Part shown: positions 32,276-43,897 of the stretch, piece after piece
How the letters are laid out: each line of letters starts with the position of its first letter
Numbering within the stretch: position 1 is the stretch's first letter
The notes under the pieces: model-generated
The model's input: only the letters and a program-made list of their open reading frames with translations
What the model was told of the DNA's origin: nothing
Databases searched by the model: none
Origin: Corbicula japonica
Lineage: Eukaryota; Mollusca; Bivalvia; Venerida; Cyrenidae
NCBI GenBank assembly: GCA_038501625.1
Contig: JAZAYU010000009.1
Coordinates: 9,290,396-9,354,395, forward strand
Reading direction: 5' to 3'
Length of the DNA: 64,000 nucleotides
Position numbers and translations under genes: made by a program

Positions 32276-33157
32276 ACACATGGAACCTAAATACTGCCAA
32301 TTAGTTGTTTTCAACTAGATGAAAGAGCGATTTCCAAGTAATTTCAACATACGAACCTATCTGTTGGTTTCCTAAATATCTAATGGTAAAGTTTAATTAA
32401 GAATATTTTTACAATCAGGCAACGGCCGTAAAAGCAACAGCTGTTTCACTGCCAACATTACCTTTTTATTTTGGCACAAACACTTTTTATACCAGCTAAA
32501 AGAATTAAATAAAAAATACGCAAGCCGGGAGTTTTCGTTGGCCGGTGACAACTGAACAAGCCAAAGTTCAGAGGAGCGGATCAAAACAATACATGTTTTA
32601 AGCCGGAATTTGATATTGAGGAGTCTCCCAAATGTTACATTTTATTTCTTTAATTGATTACGTGTCGGACATGTGTTCATATGGTCATATTAGTCAGGGA
32701 AATACGACAGCGATATTTTATGTTTAGTTTAGGAAAAAAGTCAACTGCACTTTATCATTTATTTTTCAGAACTGCACTCTATCATAATGATATTTGCTAA
32801 TTTTGCTGCGAAATAGTGTTTTCTTTTACAAAAAAATTGTCTTGGGACATGAAATTTAAAATGGAATTCAATTTTTCGTGTGATTACAGACAAAACTACC
32901 TTTCTAAGAGAAAACATACAAAATGACAAATTTCCCTGCACTTTACCCTAAAAATTCTTGCTCATTTTTCGCCGATTCAGTTTCCATGACCGAGGTAACT
33001 TGTTTGCCACTTGGAGTTTATATTCCATCTAGGTACCAAAAGATTTGGAAAAATGTGTAGCAGGTTCTTAGGTATATCTCAGTTTTACGAGTTATTTATT
33101 AAATGAGTAAAAGTAAAAAACTTACCAATTTTCATCCAAGATGGCGGACTTTTGTTT

Positions 33158-33959
33158 ACAAAATGCATGGTAAGGTGCAGTTTGATTACCCGCCCTGAAG
33201 GGGAGAAATAACGAACATGTACATTCACCTGTGCTTCATTATGGCGTTAATGTATTATTTTATTTAGCAAGGAGATTCACAACTGAAATGTATTTAATGC
33301 TAATAAACACTTTTGAACGTAAACATTTATTAAGTCCAGTATGAAATATAAACCATAAAGGCTGTCCGAAACTAAAAGAGAAACTATTTTTCCCTTTTGA
33401 TTTCAGCGGTGAAAAAAAAAAGAAATAAACACGATATTCACATTTAAATAAGTTTATTATCGATGTTTCACAAGTTTTACTTCTATGTTACAGCATAAAT
33501 TACGCAAAACGGAACGAATATTCTTATAAAGTCTTTCAAAACTTCAATCAGCGTACATTTATGCTAAAAAGTTGTTTAACTCTCCAACGGTATATTCTGC
33601 AAGTTTTGCTACTTCCTAGAGCGTAAATTTAGGCTAAAAAGTTTTATTAACTGCTTATTGATGCATACGGACAAAAGGCTATTACTGACTTGATTTACGC
33701 CAAACCAGCTAGGTTCCTAAACATCTCAAATGAACATGAATCTCACTTATATCGGGTGTTATTTACACTTATATTTTAAAACTGCAATGTAATAAACGCT
33801 TACATTAAACTGATGTAAAATTTAGTAAGATGTCATTTTAGATCTAAAATAATCACTTTACTTTGTTAGTAACCACCGTGTTTAAACATTAAAATTAAAC
33901 AAAACTGCAAAAAAAGAAAAATGTCACAGAAATGTAAATTCAGCGCGAGATGCGTTATA
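33158..33959. other. AT-rich stretch, nothing recognised
   Basis: No gene or repeat pair recognised. A near-repeat TTTAGGCTAAAAAGTTTT / TTTATGCTAAAAAGTTGT at about 33557 and 33626 is minor. Confidence 0.5.
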
Positions 33960-34150
33960 AGTAATGACCAATGAAAAGCAGGAGCGAAAAGATCGGAATC
34001 GGAATGATCGGTTTGAGTGTAAAGATCGTTAGGAGCGCATTGTCTGGCGTTATAGTTAATGACCAATGAAAACCGGGAGCGAAAAGATCGAAATCGGAAA
34101 AATCGGTTTGAGCGTAAAGATCGTTTGGAGCGCATTTTCTGGAGTGAAAA
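33960..34150 (+). repeat. 95-bp tandem duplication
   Basis: Two copies start at about 33962 and 34057 with TAATGACCAATGAAAA and share GGAGCGAAAAGATCG, AATCGGTTTGAG and TTTGGAGCGCATT-type blocks at a 95-bp offset. Further short ATCGGAATCGGA motifs follow to about 34255. The 148-codon minus-strand frame across this is a by-product of the repeat and is not annotated as a gene. Confidence 0.8.
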
Positions 34151-34784
34151 AAATGGAGTGCAATCAAATTGGAATTGGGCCGCAATGGGAATGGAATCGG
34201 ATCGGTTATAGATGGCATTAGGATCGGAAGCGGACCGGATCGGAATCGGAAAAATTGTCAGTTTCATAATTTTCAGTACTGTTATGACGAAGAGTAATAA
34301 TGACATGCTCAAATTGGAATAGTTTTACTTGTAGACATGTAATATTCAAGTGGTTTCATCCTTTGATTTCATTATGCAACGTTTGCTTTCATGGGCCATT
34401 CCTTCTTGGTCAACCTTTTTTAAATACTGTTTGCATTTCCAAGTTTTAAAAATATAATGCTTCCAGGTGGTTATAGAGCCATTTTCAATCACACATATAC
34501 AGAGAAAAAACAAATAAACAAACAAACTTCCAACATTTTATTTCTGCTCTTGCTAATTTGCATAAGAACATATTGAACTAGTACTGATAAAGCTGCATTG
34601 TGCATACTGTGACAAAAGACACCGAAATTTAAGTAGGTGGCCAAGGAAAATCACTCATTCGAGTACCACTGCTTTAGGCCATGTGGTGTTGGAATTTTTT
34701 TTCTCAATAGCAATTGAGTTAACAAGTTGCCCCTCTACCAATTTTAACCATGGTATCAAGTAAGAAGTAGTGAGATTTTTTTTT

Positions 34785-34856
34785 GTGAGGACAAGAACTC
34801 TCTCTTTTTTGTGAGGACAAGAACTCTGTCTTTTTGTGAGGACAAGAAATCTATTA
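34785..34856 (+). repeat. 25/26-bp tandem repeat, three copies
   Basis: GTGAGGACAAGAACTCT followed by a T/C-rich spacer starts at 34785, 34811 and 34836. Further right, 34975-35070 holds GTCCTCACAATATTTTCGAG and ACCCCACAATGTGGGTT, possibly one more decayed element. Confidence 0.7.
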
Positions 34857-35070
34857 AGCATTTATGGTGCAAAATGAGACTTTTGAAAGATTTTCAAAAC
34901 ACTGTGGGGACATTGCTGCAAATGGTTTTTTTTTTCATTTTGCGCTATTTATAGTAAAATTAGACCTCCGTATTTCCGGGGATCGGTAAATGTCCTCACA
35001 ATATTTTCGAGACCCCACAATGTGGGTTAAAAACCGTGCAAAAGTCCCCGTAATTACGGTAGGACCAGAC

Positions 35071-35163
35071 CTCTCTCTCTCTCTTCTTCTTCTTCTTCTT
35101 TTTCTTACTGTGTGGGGACGCTGTTTTTTCTGAATGCGGCAATTCCCGATATGCATATATATA
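35071..35163 (+). mobile_element. Penelope-like element terminus, fragment
   Basis: A (CT)n/(CTT)n run followed by TACTGTGTGGGGACGCTG and TGAATGCGGCAATTCCCGAT, then ATGCATATATATATGCAT, is the same terminal block as at 52980-53045 with several substitutions. Only the last ~90 bp are present. Confidence 0.7.
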
Positions 35164-35469
35164 TGCATAACTGGAATAAAAGTCAGCTCTCTCCAAACGC
35201 ACGAAGGGGATAATTATTTCATTAAAAGAAGTGGAGAATATGTAACTAACTCGTATCTATGTTGCAAGTCTAAATTGTTTACATCGAATCAATCTTGAGA
35301 AATCAAAAACAAAGATCGGTGTAGTTAGTACATTAAGTGTATTTTACTTCCATTGGGAAACAGGTTATTCCGTTTATTTTAATCACGCTCGATGGTTGCT
35401 TCGCGGGTTGAAACCACTAACCAAGCCAATTGTGAATTTTTGGAAAAACTGAGGAAGAATAGCATCTCT

Positions 35470-35499
35470 GGTGGGATTCGACTCGCAATCTCCGGATCT
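35470..35499 (-). other. tRNA-like 3' half, left of the LINE insertion
   Basis: On the minus strand the two LINE-flanking pieces join in the order (38056-38085)-(35470-35499) to give GGGCGTCTAACTCAAGATCC and then GGAGATTGCGAGTCGAATCC. This resembles the anticodon arm (loop CTCAAGA), short variable loop and T arm of a tRNA. The T loop is off consensus (GAGTCGAAT for GGTTCGAAT) and the D-arm side is not convincing, so this is a tRNA pseudogene or SINE head, not a working tRNA gene. Confidence 0.45.
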
Positions 35500-36149
35500 T
35501 TTTTTTTCGTTTCGGGCCCTTGTTACGGGTGACCCCATTTATTAATAAATCGACATATAACAACATCTTATAATGTAGATTACAGATATGTACAAGACAA
35601 AAATTATGGCGATACAGCTTTCATTATCATAAATACGGCATTTAGTTGTAAAACAATCGTGAGTTTAAAAAAAACCCCTAAATTTCCTGGCCAGAAACGA
35701 TTTTTATGTAACAAAAAAAAAAGAAAAAAAAAGAAAACGAAATTAAACAAAAATGGATGGACACCAAATGCGCCATACGATCTGCTGTATCTTGTATATT
35801 TTAGGCTGAAATTTTGTTTTGTTTTGTTTTAAGGATACTTGTGGTGATTTTGGAATATAATTTTATTTAAATTTGTTTATAAAACAATTTTTCCATACAT
35901 GAAGAACCTCAGAATTGCGTCGGGGGTACAGGCATTTAATAAACCAAGTCTTAAAGTTTTTGAAATAGCTTATCGAATTCCTCAAAATGCTCCAGTTAAG
36001 AATTTACTTTTGCAATAAACTTTTTTGAAAGAAGTTTTTGTTTCAAATACACTTTGAATCCAGCAGTTGTTAAACATACTGTATTATCGACTTTAGATGT
36101 AGTTTTATAAATAAAACATTTTATAAGCAAATATACAAAACTCGCTATT

Positions 36150-38054
36150 TTGTTACCTTTTGTCGAATGAAAATATGAAATCTTTTTCTAAAAATGAAAA
36201 ATTATAATCACAATAATTTCGTAACCAGTTCTGTACGTCAAGTGTAGAGCGTTTCCAGATATTTCGACAATGTAAAAACAAATGACTTATAGTTTCTGGT
36301 TCATGGTTACAATACGAACAACGGTCATTGTTGGCTCTTTTTATTGTATGTAAGAAAGTCTTTGTTAAAAGAATATAGTTATTTATCTTTATCTGAAAAT
36401 CTCTCAACTTTATTTATTGAATTGCTTTGGCAGCAGAACATTATGATTTATAGACAGCTTCGTTAATTTGGTATGCAAACATACGGTTCAATTTTTCAGG
36501 CGCAATTATAGTACTTTCTTTATATATGATATTGTAATACAATTTACATCCGTTATTTGTTTAAACAGCACCTTTAAATATGGGTTAAGAATAACAATAT
36601 TTTTTATATTCTGAATATTAATAGCGTTGTTTCTAATTAAAGATTTCCATTCAATTAGTATATTTTCAATAAGTCTTTGGAAATCCAAGAATGTATTTTA
36701 ATCATCGTGAAATTCACCGTTTTCATCTATTAAGTCGATAATATAAGTAACATTTTTCGAATACCAGTTTCTATATTATAGTTGTTTGTTTACAAAATTA
36801 ATATTATACCATAATGGTGAGAAAAGTACTTTATCAAGGGTTTCTTTCTCAAGGGTTGCGTCGCAGGAATGGCAGGGCTAGGCGCTGTCGCCGTGACGTC
36901 GCGGATTCCCTCCCAAGTAGAGGCACTATCATTTGAAATTCACAGTAGCGCTATATGTGCAGTGTGGCGGTCGTAAGTTTCCCGTACAGATAGTCAGTGC
37001 TGTTATCAGTAAAATAACCCGTCACCGATGTCATAGAGCAATTGTGACGTATATCAGGTCTATCCGATCAAACTCTGTTCGGTTTGTCCCGGCTAGCTCA
37101 GTTGGTAACTTTGCAGGAATTGCAGGGCTATGCGCTGTCACTGTGATGGTACGGGTTCGCTCCCAGCTAGAGGCACTATCATTTCTATTGGAATAATTTC
37201 ACAGAAGATGTACCAGCTTTCAAGCACATTTTTTCTTGATTGATGTAGCTCTCATAAGAGTGTACATCGGTCAAAGTGTAATTATGTCAGTAATTGTATC
37301 ATGAATAAGTGTTTCCAAAGTACAATTAGTAGACAAAGTTGGTCTTCGTAACCAGCTTATTTTTAAACTCCATAAAATGTTTAATATTAAAAAAACCTTA
37401 TCCACCGGAGTCAATCGATTTGGAACTTAAACTACGTTTAATTCTGTCGGGTCCATTTTTCCAGATTAACTTAAATGAAAAAGTTTCTATTTGTTTCATT
37501 AGTTGATCTGGTGGGTTCGGGAGGGAAATAATTAAATGTACAAATTTTGACATAACTAACGATTTTAAAACAATTATCTTGCCGCATGTAGTCAGATTTC
37601 TCTTCGACCATATATTCAGATTTTTCGCATTTTTAAAAAAACTTCCGGACTAATGAGATTCCAAATTTCATCGACATTATTTGAAAATAAACACCAAGAA
37701 TTTCAAAGGCTCTTTTGGCCAATCTAATGCGATTTCTTGACAAAGTTTGTCCTGTGAATGGCGTGAGGCCCCAATCCAATACACATTTGTTTTTTCTATA
37801 TTAATCTTTAAACCTGACATTTTGTAAAAGTTGGCTAATGTTAACAAACAATTTCTGAGGGAATCTTCGTTAAACATTTAAAAATATCTAGGTTTCGTCA
37901 GCATACTAACTTATCTTGCAGTGTTTATTATTTACGGTGATCCCAACTATATTATGATTGTTCCTTATCATTTTTCCCAAAATGTCTGCGCATAGAATAA
38001 AAAGGTAAGGTGAAATCGGTTCCTCTTGTCTACAACCTCTATGTAATTTGAAAA
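36150..38054 (-). pseudogene. LINE ORF2 fragment: RT palm and C-terminal zinc-binding region
   Basis: From 38054 down: FFKLHRGCRQEEPISPYLFI (RT block around motif B), GITVNNKHCKIS, then a YADE (canonical YADD; the second aspartate is replaced) followed by stops and a frame change; then SLRNCLLTLANFYKMSGLKI and NIEKTNVYWIGASRHSQDKL (37877-37677). After the SINE insertion the C-terminal part reads CSYCNHEPETISHLFLHC (36300-36240), the zf-RVT-like CxxC...HxxxxC cluster. This order fits L1/Tx1-type LINE ORF2 proteins. Endonuclease and N-terminal RT are absent because of 5' truncation. Stops, frameshifts and the changed catalytic residue mean it is dead. Confidence 0.75.
36855..37187 (+). repeat. 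Tandem tRNA-derived SINE inside the LINE
   Basis: The first, partial head (from GGTTGCGTCGCAGGAAT at about 36855) is followed by the body AGAGGCACTATCATTTGAAA, TTCACAGTAGCGCTATATGT, GTGTGGCGGTCGTAAG, then a full second head from about 37083: TTGTCCCGGCTAGCTCAGTT (A box) and ACGGGTTCGCTCCCAG (B box). The period is 240 bp. The second head's boxes match consensus more closely than those at 2.1-2.7 kb. As at that locus, the array starts with a partial head and ends with a complete one. Confidence 0.8.
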
Positions 38055-38070
38055 AGCAATCTCCGGATCT

Positions 38071-38085
38071 TGAGTTAGACGCCCT
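38071..38085 (-). other. tRNA-like anticodon-arm half, right of the LINE insertion
   Basis: TGAGTTAGACGCCCTACC on the plus strand is the reverse complement of an anticodon-stem/D-side stretch (GGGCGTCTAACTCA). It continues the tRNA-like sequence interrupted at the target site 38056-38070. Leftover D-arm and acceptor sequence is not convincing beyond this. Confidence 0.4.
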
Positions 38086-38149
38086 ACCCGTATGCAACTT
38101 TTTCTCAAATAATTCATTCGGTATCGTAAAAATGTATTCCTCCATTTAG

Positions 38150-38590
38150 ATATTCTTCAATCATCCCAGGATATACTTCCGTTTTTGTTTTTTTCCCTTG
38201 ACGTTACTGTGAATTGCTGGATTTAATTTCTCAGGTACCCTGTCAAAATTCTATTCTGTTTAGGGCAAATCCATAATTTTATCTGGGGATCATACGCCGC
38301 CGAACATGAAATAATGTATATCTGAAAATACCATACAGAAAGTTCCAAGTTCGCCGTCATGTTCACACCATCGTTTGGGACGGATTGCATTTGTACACTT
38401 TTTTGGTGTAAATATTATATATAGTTGCGCTCAACCCGGGGCGAGGCGGCGTGGGCAGTTATATGCGTTTACATTAGAGCCCATGAACAGGCTCAATCGA
38501 ATCGAGCCTGCAATATTTCAATATTCAATTATCGTGTTTGGTGGCTTTTAAAGTTCCCTTTTCATTTGTTTCTATATTTTTTAAAGAAGA
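38150..38590 (+). repeat. Family B repeat, solo copy
   Basis: ATCCCAGGATATACTTCCG, CTGGGGATCATACGCCGCCG, GTTCCAAGTTCGCCGTCATG, CAACCCGGGGCGAGGCGGCG and the hairpin CAGGCTCAATCGAATCGAGC (arms CAGGCTCAAT/ATCGAGCCTG-like) through GTTCCCTTTTCATTTGTTT match the 13.2-14.3 kb copies. The distal SINE-like tail is missing. The 101-codon frame across it is not a gene. Confidence 0.8.
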
Positions 38591-41500
38591 AACTTGCGAA
38601 AAAAATAAAAAAAGAACTTTCCTTTAAGCAAGTAAAATCAAATTTAAAAAGACAATCGTGGGAACGAATAATCGAGAAAAATATTTTAACTTATCGTAGA
38701 CTTCGAAACAGCGTCATGGGAAAACGCTGAGTAAGAAGCAGTACAAAAATGAATTTGTAAGATTTAGTCTCTTGTTGTTGATTGGACATTTCCACTGAAC
38801 AGTCTTGACAAAGCTTTTAATCAAGTTTTCTAAATGTCCAACGTTCTCAAAATAATAGATTTGTTTCGTTCGTATTATCGCAAACACTTCAAAACAGACA
38901 ACTATCAGTTTGACCTTAAAATACATTAAAAAGGGCATTGAACCAATACAAGTACAACGAAGTATTTTCAGCCAGTCAACAACCGCATCACCTCTCATAA
39001 GTTAACGCGCCACCACTTTCTGAAAACCGCATATATTCATTCATATTTCCCCCCGTGCCCGTGTTAATCATTCTTGTGTTATAAAACGCCTTTCTTAATG
39101 TACAAATGTAGTAAACACAATAATTACGTTTATTTGCATCTTCTCATAAGAATTTTGACTAAAAGCAGGTTTTATAACTTTAAGCAAGGCAAACTAAATT
39201 TTAGCATTTCTTTTCGGAGAATAGAATGCATTAAACGTAAAAAGTAAATATTCATTTATTCAACTATACTTTCCGATTTGGAAACTATTTCAATAATAGG
39301 TTGAAACACGCAAAAAAAACAATCAAGTTAATAATTTTCACTGTTTGAAAATGTAGTCACCACAGAAGTGTCCTCCGCGTCTTTTGTTATCAGCTCACTT
39401 TTGCGCATACGGCGTAGTCGTTGTTACAACCAATTAAAGTGCAAATTAATAACCTTGAAAAGTAGACATCCGTAACAGTGTAAATAAATATCCACCAAAT
39501 TAACTGCAAAAGTAGGGGATGATTTAAATGTGCGCTTTAGTTAAATTTGATGTTTATTATTGCGTGTCATGTAGGCCATAAAATGTTTTCTGATATGGCC
39601 AATTAATATTACAACAAAGTTTAAACTTTGCTTGAAGTGGGGATAATGTACAGCCAGTATCATCCGAAGAAAAACATACTGGTTGAGGTTTAAGCACAAA
39701 AGTCAAACGTGAGCCGTTGAAAACAAGGTGAGTCTAGCAAGTTTACGTTTTGGTATTTGGAATTACAATTTTAATAGTTGATTAAAATTTCTGTATGAAC
39801 TGATTAAAGGACTAAACTGATTATTTAGAAAAATATACAATTTTAATTAATTAAAGCAAAGCAAAGTTTAAAGTATATTTATTGGATGCATTAGAACTAT
39901 CCTTGATTCGGATGATCGTTTAATAATTTAATGATAAAACACATATTTTCGCCTGTTTTGAACGGGACGGGTGTATGAGCTTTTGTGAGAATTATTAAAG
40001 CACTTAATGTGAAAATGTTAAGGAGCCTCATACTATCTAAAAGATGTTATCGTTGGTCATGATAAAACTGATGTGGTTGGATGTGTTAACTCCTAATTTC
40101 TTAGAAAGTGTTTTGTTTTACTGACTTTGAAGCTTCTTGAAGTTAAATTGTCATTAAACATATTATGCGAATGATAAAAGTCATGCCATCAACAAAATAA
40201 TAAAGATATATGTAGCAATTTCCCACAATGAGAAAAGACCTTTCTTGAGGGTGTTCAAACTTGCTAAATTTCCACTTTTCTATAAAATAAATACGGTCAC
40301 AGGAGTAGTCTCTGCCAAAATGTAAGCAATTCCATAGAATGTAATGGAGCACATTGTTTTTCTACATTTCTACTTCGTATTGCATGATCAATACAATTTT
40401 ATAAACTTTTGCGTAATCACATCAGTTTATCATCGAATAAGGTGACGAACAAATATCTGTTTAGACACTTTAAATTGTTTACGTGAGTTTGTACATTTTA
40501 AATAAACCAAATATCTCTACTGAATTTGATAGCATTTATACACATTTAGAAGGGTAAACTTTTAACTTTTGACTATGAAATACGAAGTTGAATACGAAAA
40601 TGGATACCAATTGAATAGAACAAAGATTTTGATAATTCACTGCTCCATTTTTTTCGATTTGCAAGTTTGTATTGTAACGTGTTGTTGTACTGATCTTTCT
40701 TTGACTTCTTTCGCAATAATACCATAAAGCGCTTCGTTTGCTAAAACAAACAAAGATTTTATTAAATCGCTAATCTGACAGAGTATTAATCTGATAATAA
40801 TATATGGACGTTAAAACAAATAAATTCAAACTGATCCCAGAGATTTATGTCGTGGCAAGGGATAATCGTTGTCAGTTCATAACCATCAAAAGGTATTCAA
40901 GTTGCAAATAAAATAACAATACGTTTGAAAAAGGAGAGCGCCTGTTTGTTTATCAATGACGACAAAATAACCCGAATGAAATCGCTTTACATTTTCATGG
41001 AACTCTTTGTATTTTCATTTGGAAATTTCTCCTTAAAACATGAAAGCTTGAAAAATGCATTAATTGTTTCTCTATGTTGTTTAAGGTAGTTCTTTATAAC
41101 TCACAAAATATATCCAAGTTTAAACGTTTGAGTCAGTGTGCTGGATCGCAAGAACACGGGCTAATGTAAAAAAAGAAACACTGGCGGTTTAATGAATCTT
41201 GGGTTATTAGATTTGTCGGTATCTGGCTCAAACAGGTACATGTAGGTGTACTTTCTTGTACAATTAGAAGAGCAACAGTTCCTTTAAATGATATTGCTGT
41301 ACAAATTGGAAAAGACGCAGTACACCGATGGACGCGCCTAAGAGCTACGTATGAAAACGCAAGAAAATAAAAGCAATATGATTCCTTTTCAATCGTTTTT
41401 GTCATCTCCAATCTTCATATCAAATTTTCCGTTTAAAACAGAAATTAATATTTGAGTAATGTAACTTATCTATGCATCAAACGCATTCAACTGCAACACG

Positions 41501-41946
41501 TGACTGGGTGAAAGTTATCAGTGAGCATATTAATAGTATCGCATTTTTGTTTTAAAGTTAACTTTTGATACGCACAGACCGTTAATGTTAGAATGATTTG
41601 GGCTCCAGACATTGACTTGTAAATTTTACCTTATAAGGCAATGCCATGCTTTTTATTTAAATTGGTTTAGTTAAAGGGAATAAGGGATTTTTCTAGCAAT
41701 TTTAATTAATAATACATTTAAGTTGTACAGAAAATCAGTTAAGACTTAGATGACATATCAATAAAATGGACAACTTTTTATTGTTTCTATTGAGCACTGA
41801 CACTCGGCAAAATTTTACTTTGTTCTTCAATACGGTTGTAATGATGCAAAATATAGCATAGAATAAAAACTTAAAATATTGTAGTAGGAACAACATGTTT
41901 TCATACATAAAATATACAAACACAATTGATTGCGAAGATGTTTAAT
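38591..41946. other. Long AT-rich stretch, nothing coding recognised
   Basis: About 3.3 kb with only short open frames (maximum ~94 codons on the minus strand near 38714-38998), none recognisable. It may be intergenic or intronic sequence upstream of the GTPase gene at 44.6 kb. Confidence 0.45.
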
Positions 41947-43897
41947 TATCCCCCGCCGCATAGCGGCTGGGGGATATAGGAATGGTCTTCGTCCGTCCGT
42001 CTGTCCGTCCGTCCGTCCGTCCATCCGTCCTTCCGTGCGTGCGTGCACATTTCGTGTCCGGTCAATAACTTTTCAACCACTAGAAGGAATTCCATGAAAC
42101 TTTACTCAGATGTTCTCCCCATCAAGACGACTTGCAGAACCCATGTTCCAACCTGGCTGGCTCAAGGTCAAGGTCACCAGTGGTTTTTAAAGATTTAAAC
42201 CATGTATTTCGTGTCCGGTTCATATCTTCTAATCCCCTCAAGGGAATTTCATGAAACTTTAGTCAAATTTTCTCCCCATCAAGACGACGTGCAGAACCCA
42301 TGTTTCAACCTGGCCGGCTCAAGGTCAAGGTCACCAGAGGTGTTTGAAGATTTGAACTATGTATTTCGTGTCCGGTTCATATCTTCTCAACCCCTAGAAG
42401 GAATTACATGAAAATTTAGTCAAATGCTCAGCCTAATAAGGCGATGTTCATAACCCGCGTTCCAACATGGCTTGCTCAAGGTCAAGGTCACCAGCGGTGT
42501 TTGAAGATTTGAACCATGTACTTCATGTCCGGTTCATATCTTCTGAACACATTGAAGGAATTTCATGAAACTTTAGTCAAATGCTCAGTTCATGAACCTG
42601 ATGTGAAGAACCCATGTTCCAACCTGGCTGGCTCAAGGTCAAGGCCACCTAAGGTGTCGAGCTCCACCGTGGGGATTTAAAAAAAAATTCTTTTAAATTC
42701 TGTTTTTAACCTTTGATATTTCTACAGTTATCAACCAGATTTTGACACAAACTTTATACCATGATCTTAAAATTCAATCTTTCCTGAACAATTCATTCAC
42801 TGGTTGTTCGGTGATAAAATTTGAAACAAAAATTTTAGTAGCAGAACGAAAATTTCAAGTGTCAAAATTCCAATATTTCTACCTGTCTTCAGCTATATTT
42901 AGGTTCAATCATAAGATGTATTAGGATGCATTATTATCCAGTTGCTGGTCAATGGCCTAATGAACTTTGCTGCTTAGATCTGTGTTATGCAATATTAAGA
43001 ACCTTTGCTCTGGAAGATTTTATAGGGTAAATTTTGTCATTTTCTATGGATACTGCCCAAATAAACTTTCTTACTTTATAGCACTTTGAAAATCAGGCTT
43101 TCCTGAATATTTTATTCACTGTTTGTAAGTAAAACAACAACAACAAATTTGTAGCATATTCTCAAAATGTTAAGACTAAATTTAAGAGAGGTCTCAGCTG
43201 TATACAGTGTATGTACACAAACTGGCAAGTTAATTTGAGGTCTCGGAACTCAAACATTTGATTTTTTTCTGAGACTAGTATCAATTTTCGGCAGTCAGAT
43301 GCTTGAGAATTTCATGAAACTTTAGTCAAACGTTCTCCCCAGGAAGACGACGTGCAGAACCCATGTTCGCCTCAACATGGCCACCTCAATGTCATGGTCA
43401 CCAGTGGTGTTTTTTGAAAAGCCTTGAAGGAATTTCATTTAAGTTGCATGCATTGTGTCCGGTCTATAACTTTTTAACCCCTGGAACGAATTTCATGAAA
43501 CTTTAGTCAAATGTTCTCCCCATCACGACGATGTGCAGAACCCATGTTTCAGAATGGCCGGCTCAATGTCAAGGTCACCAGTGGTGTTTGAAGATTTGAA
43601 CCATGCATTTCGTGTCCAGTTCATATCTTCTGAACCCCTGGAACGAATATCATGACACATAAGTGAAATGTTCAATTCATGAACCTGATGTGCAGAACCC
43701 ATGTTCCAACCTGGCCGGCTCAAGGTAAATGCCGCCTGTGGTATTTGAGCAGGCCAATACTCTGAAACTTATCTGAACACGACATACCCTTGCACTTGAA
43801 TTGGCTTCCACCTGCCTGCCCGTTGCCCAGAGCTATTGTTTAATTTGCTCTTAACCATCCATAACCTTTCCCAAATTCACATCTGCGGCGGGGGATA
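41947..43897. mobile_element. TIR element with 157-bp AGGTCA tandem core (~1.95 kb)
   Basis: TATCCCCCGCCGCA (41947-41960) is exactly inverted at 43884-43897. Just inside the left end are a GCCGCATAGCGGCTGGGGG hairpin and a (GTCC)n tract (41992-42035). The core has four units with an exact 157-bp period (TCAAGGTCAAGGTCACC-type motifs at 42162, 42319, 42476, 42633) and three more, less regular ones right of an AT-rich 0.7 kb insert-like segment. Units also share CATGAAACTTTAGTCAAAT and GAACCCATGTTCCAACCTGG. It is non-coding; the architecture parallels 20.9-22.0 kb. Confidence 0.8.

Larger units (their letters stand above)
29769..33157. repeat. 3.4 kb inverted repeat (arms ~1.18 kb, spacer ~1.03 kb)
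   Basis: The left arm is 29769-30953 and begins AAACAAAAGTCCGCCATCTT. The right arm is 31988-33157 and is its reverse complement, ending at AAGATGGCGGACTTTTGTTT. Blocks such as ACCTGCTACACATTTTTCC, CGGCTTGCGTATTTTTT, TTTAGGTTCCATGTGTTT and GAGTCCTGTAAGAAGCTTCG occur in both arms at mirrored positions. By eye the arms are about 90-95% identical, with scattered substitutions and small indels. Each arm carries one zinc-finger-like exon. The spacer (30954-31987) is AT-rich with no recognised coding sequence. A large foldback transposon or an inverted duplication both fit; ACAA next to each end could be a 4-bp target repeat, weakly. Confidence 0.85.
35500..38055 (-). mobile_element. 5'-truncated LINE (L1/Tx1-like) with exact 15-bp target duplication
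   Basis: GCAATCTCCGGATCT occurs at 35485-35499 and again at 38056-38070. Between them lies minus-strand LINE sequence that ends in a run of A's (T9 at 35499-35507 on the plus strand). A target duplication, A tail and 5' truncation are the signature of target-primed reverse transcription. The insert encodes RT blocks (see the separate entry) and a zinc-knuckle-like C-terminal region. A tandem SINE array (36860-37185) lies inside it. The LINE landed within a tRNA-like sequence. Confidence 0.88.

Noticed and set aside
33866..34312. 148-codon minus-strand open frame (and an overlapping 87-codon frame)
   Set aside because: It spans a 95-bp tandem duplication; the repeated peptide (FDLFAPGFHWSL-like) in two frames comes from the DNA repeat, with no domain and no splice context.
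37906..38145. 79-codon minus-strand frame as one protein
   Set aside because: It crosses the exact LINE/target junction at 38055/38056, so it fuses flanking target sequence with RT sequence by chance.
38425..38730. 101-codon plus-strand frame
   Set aside because: Most of it is family B repeat sequence running into an A-rich tract.
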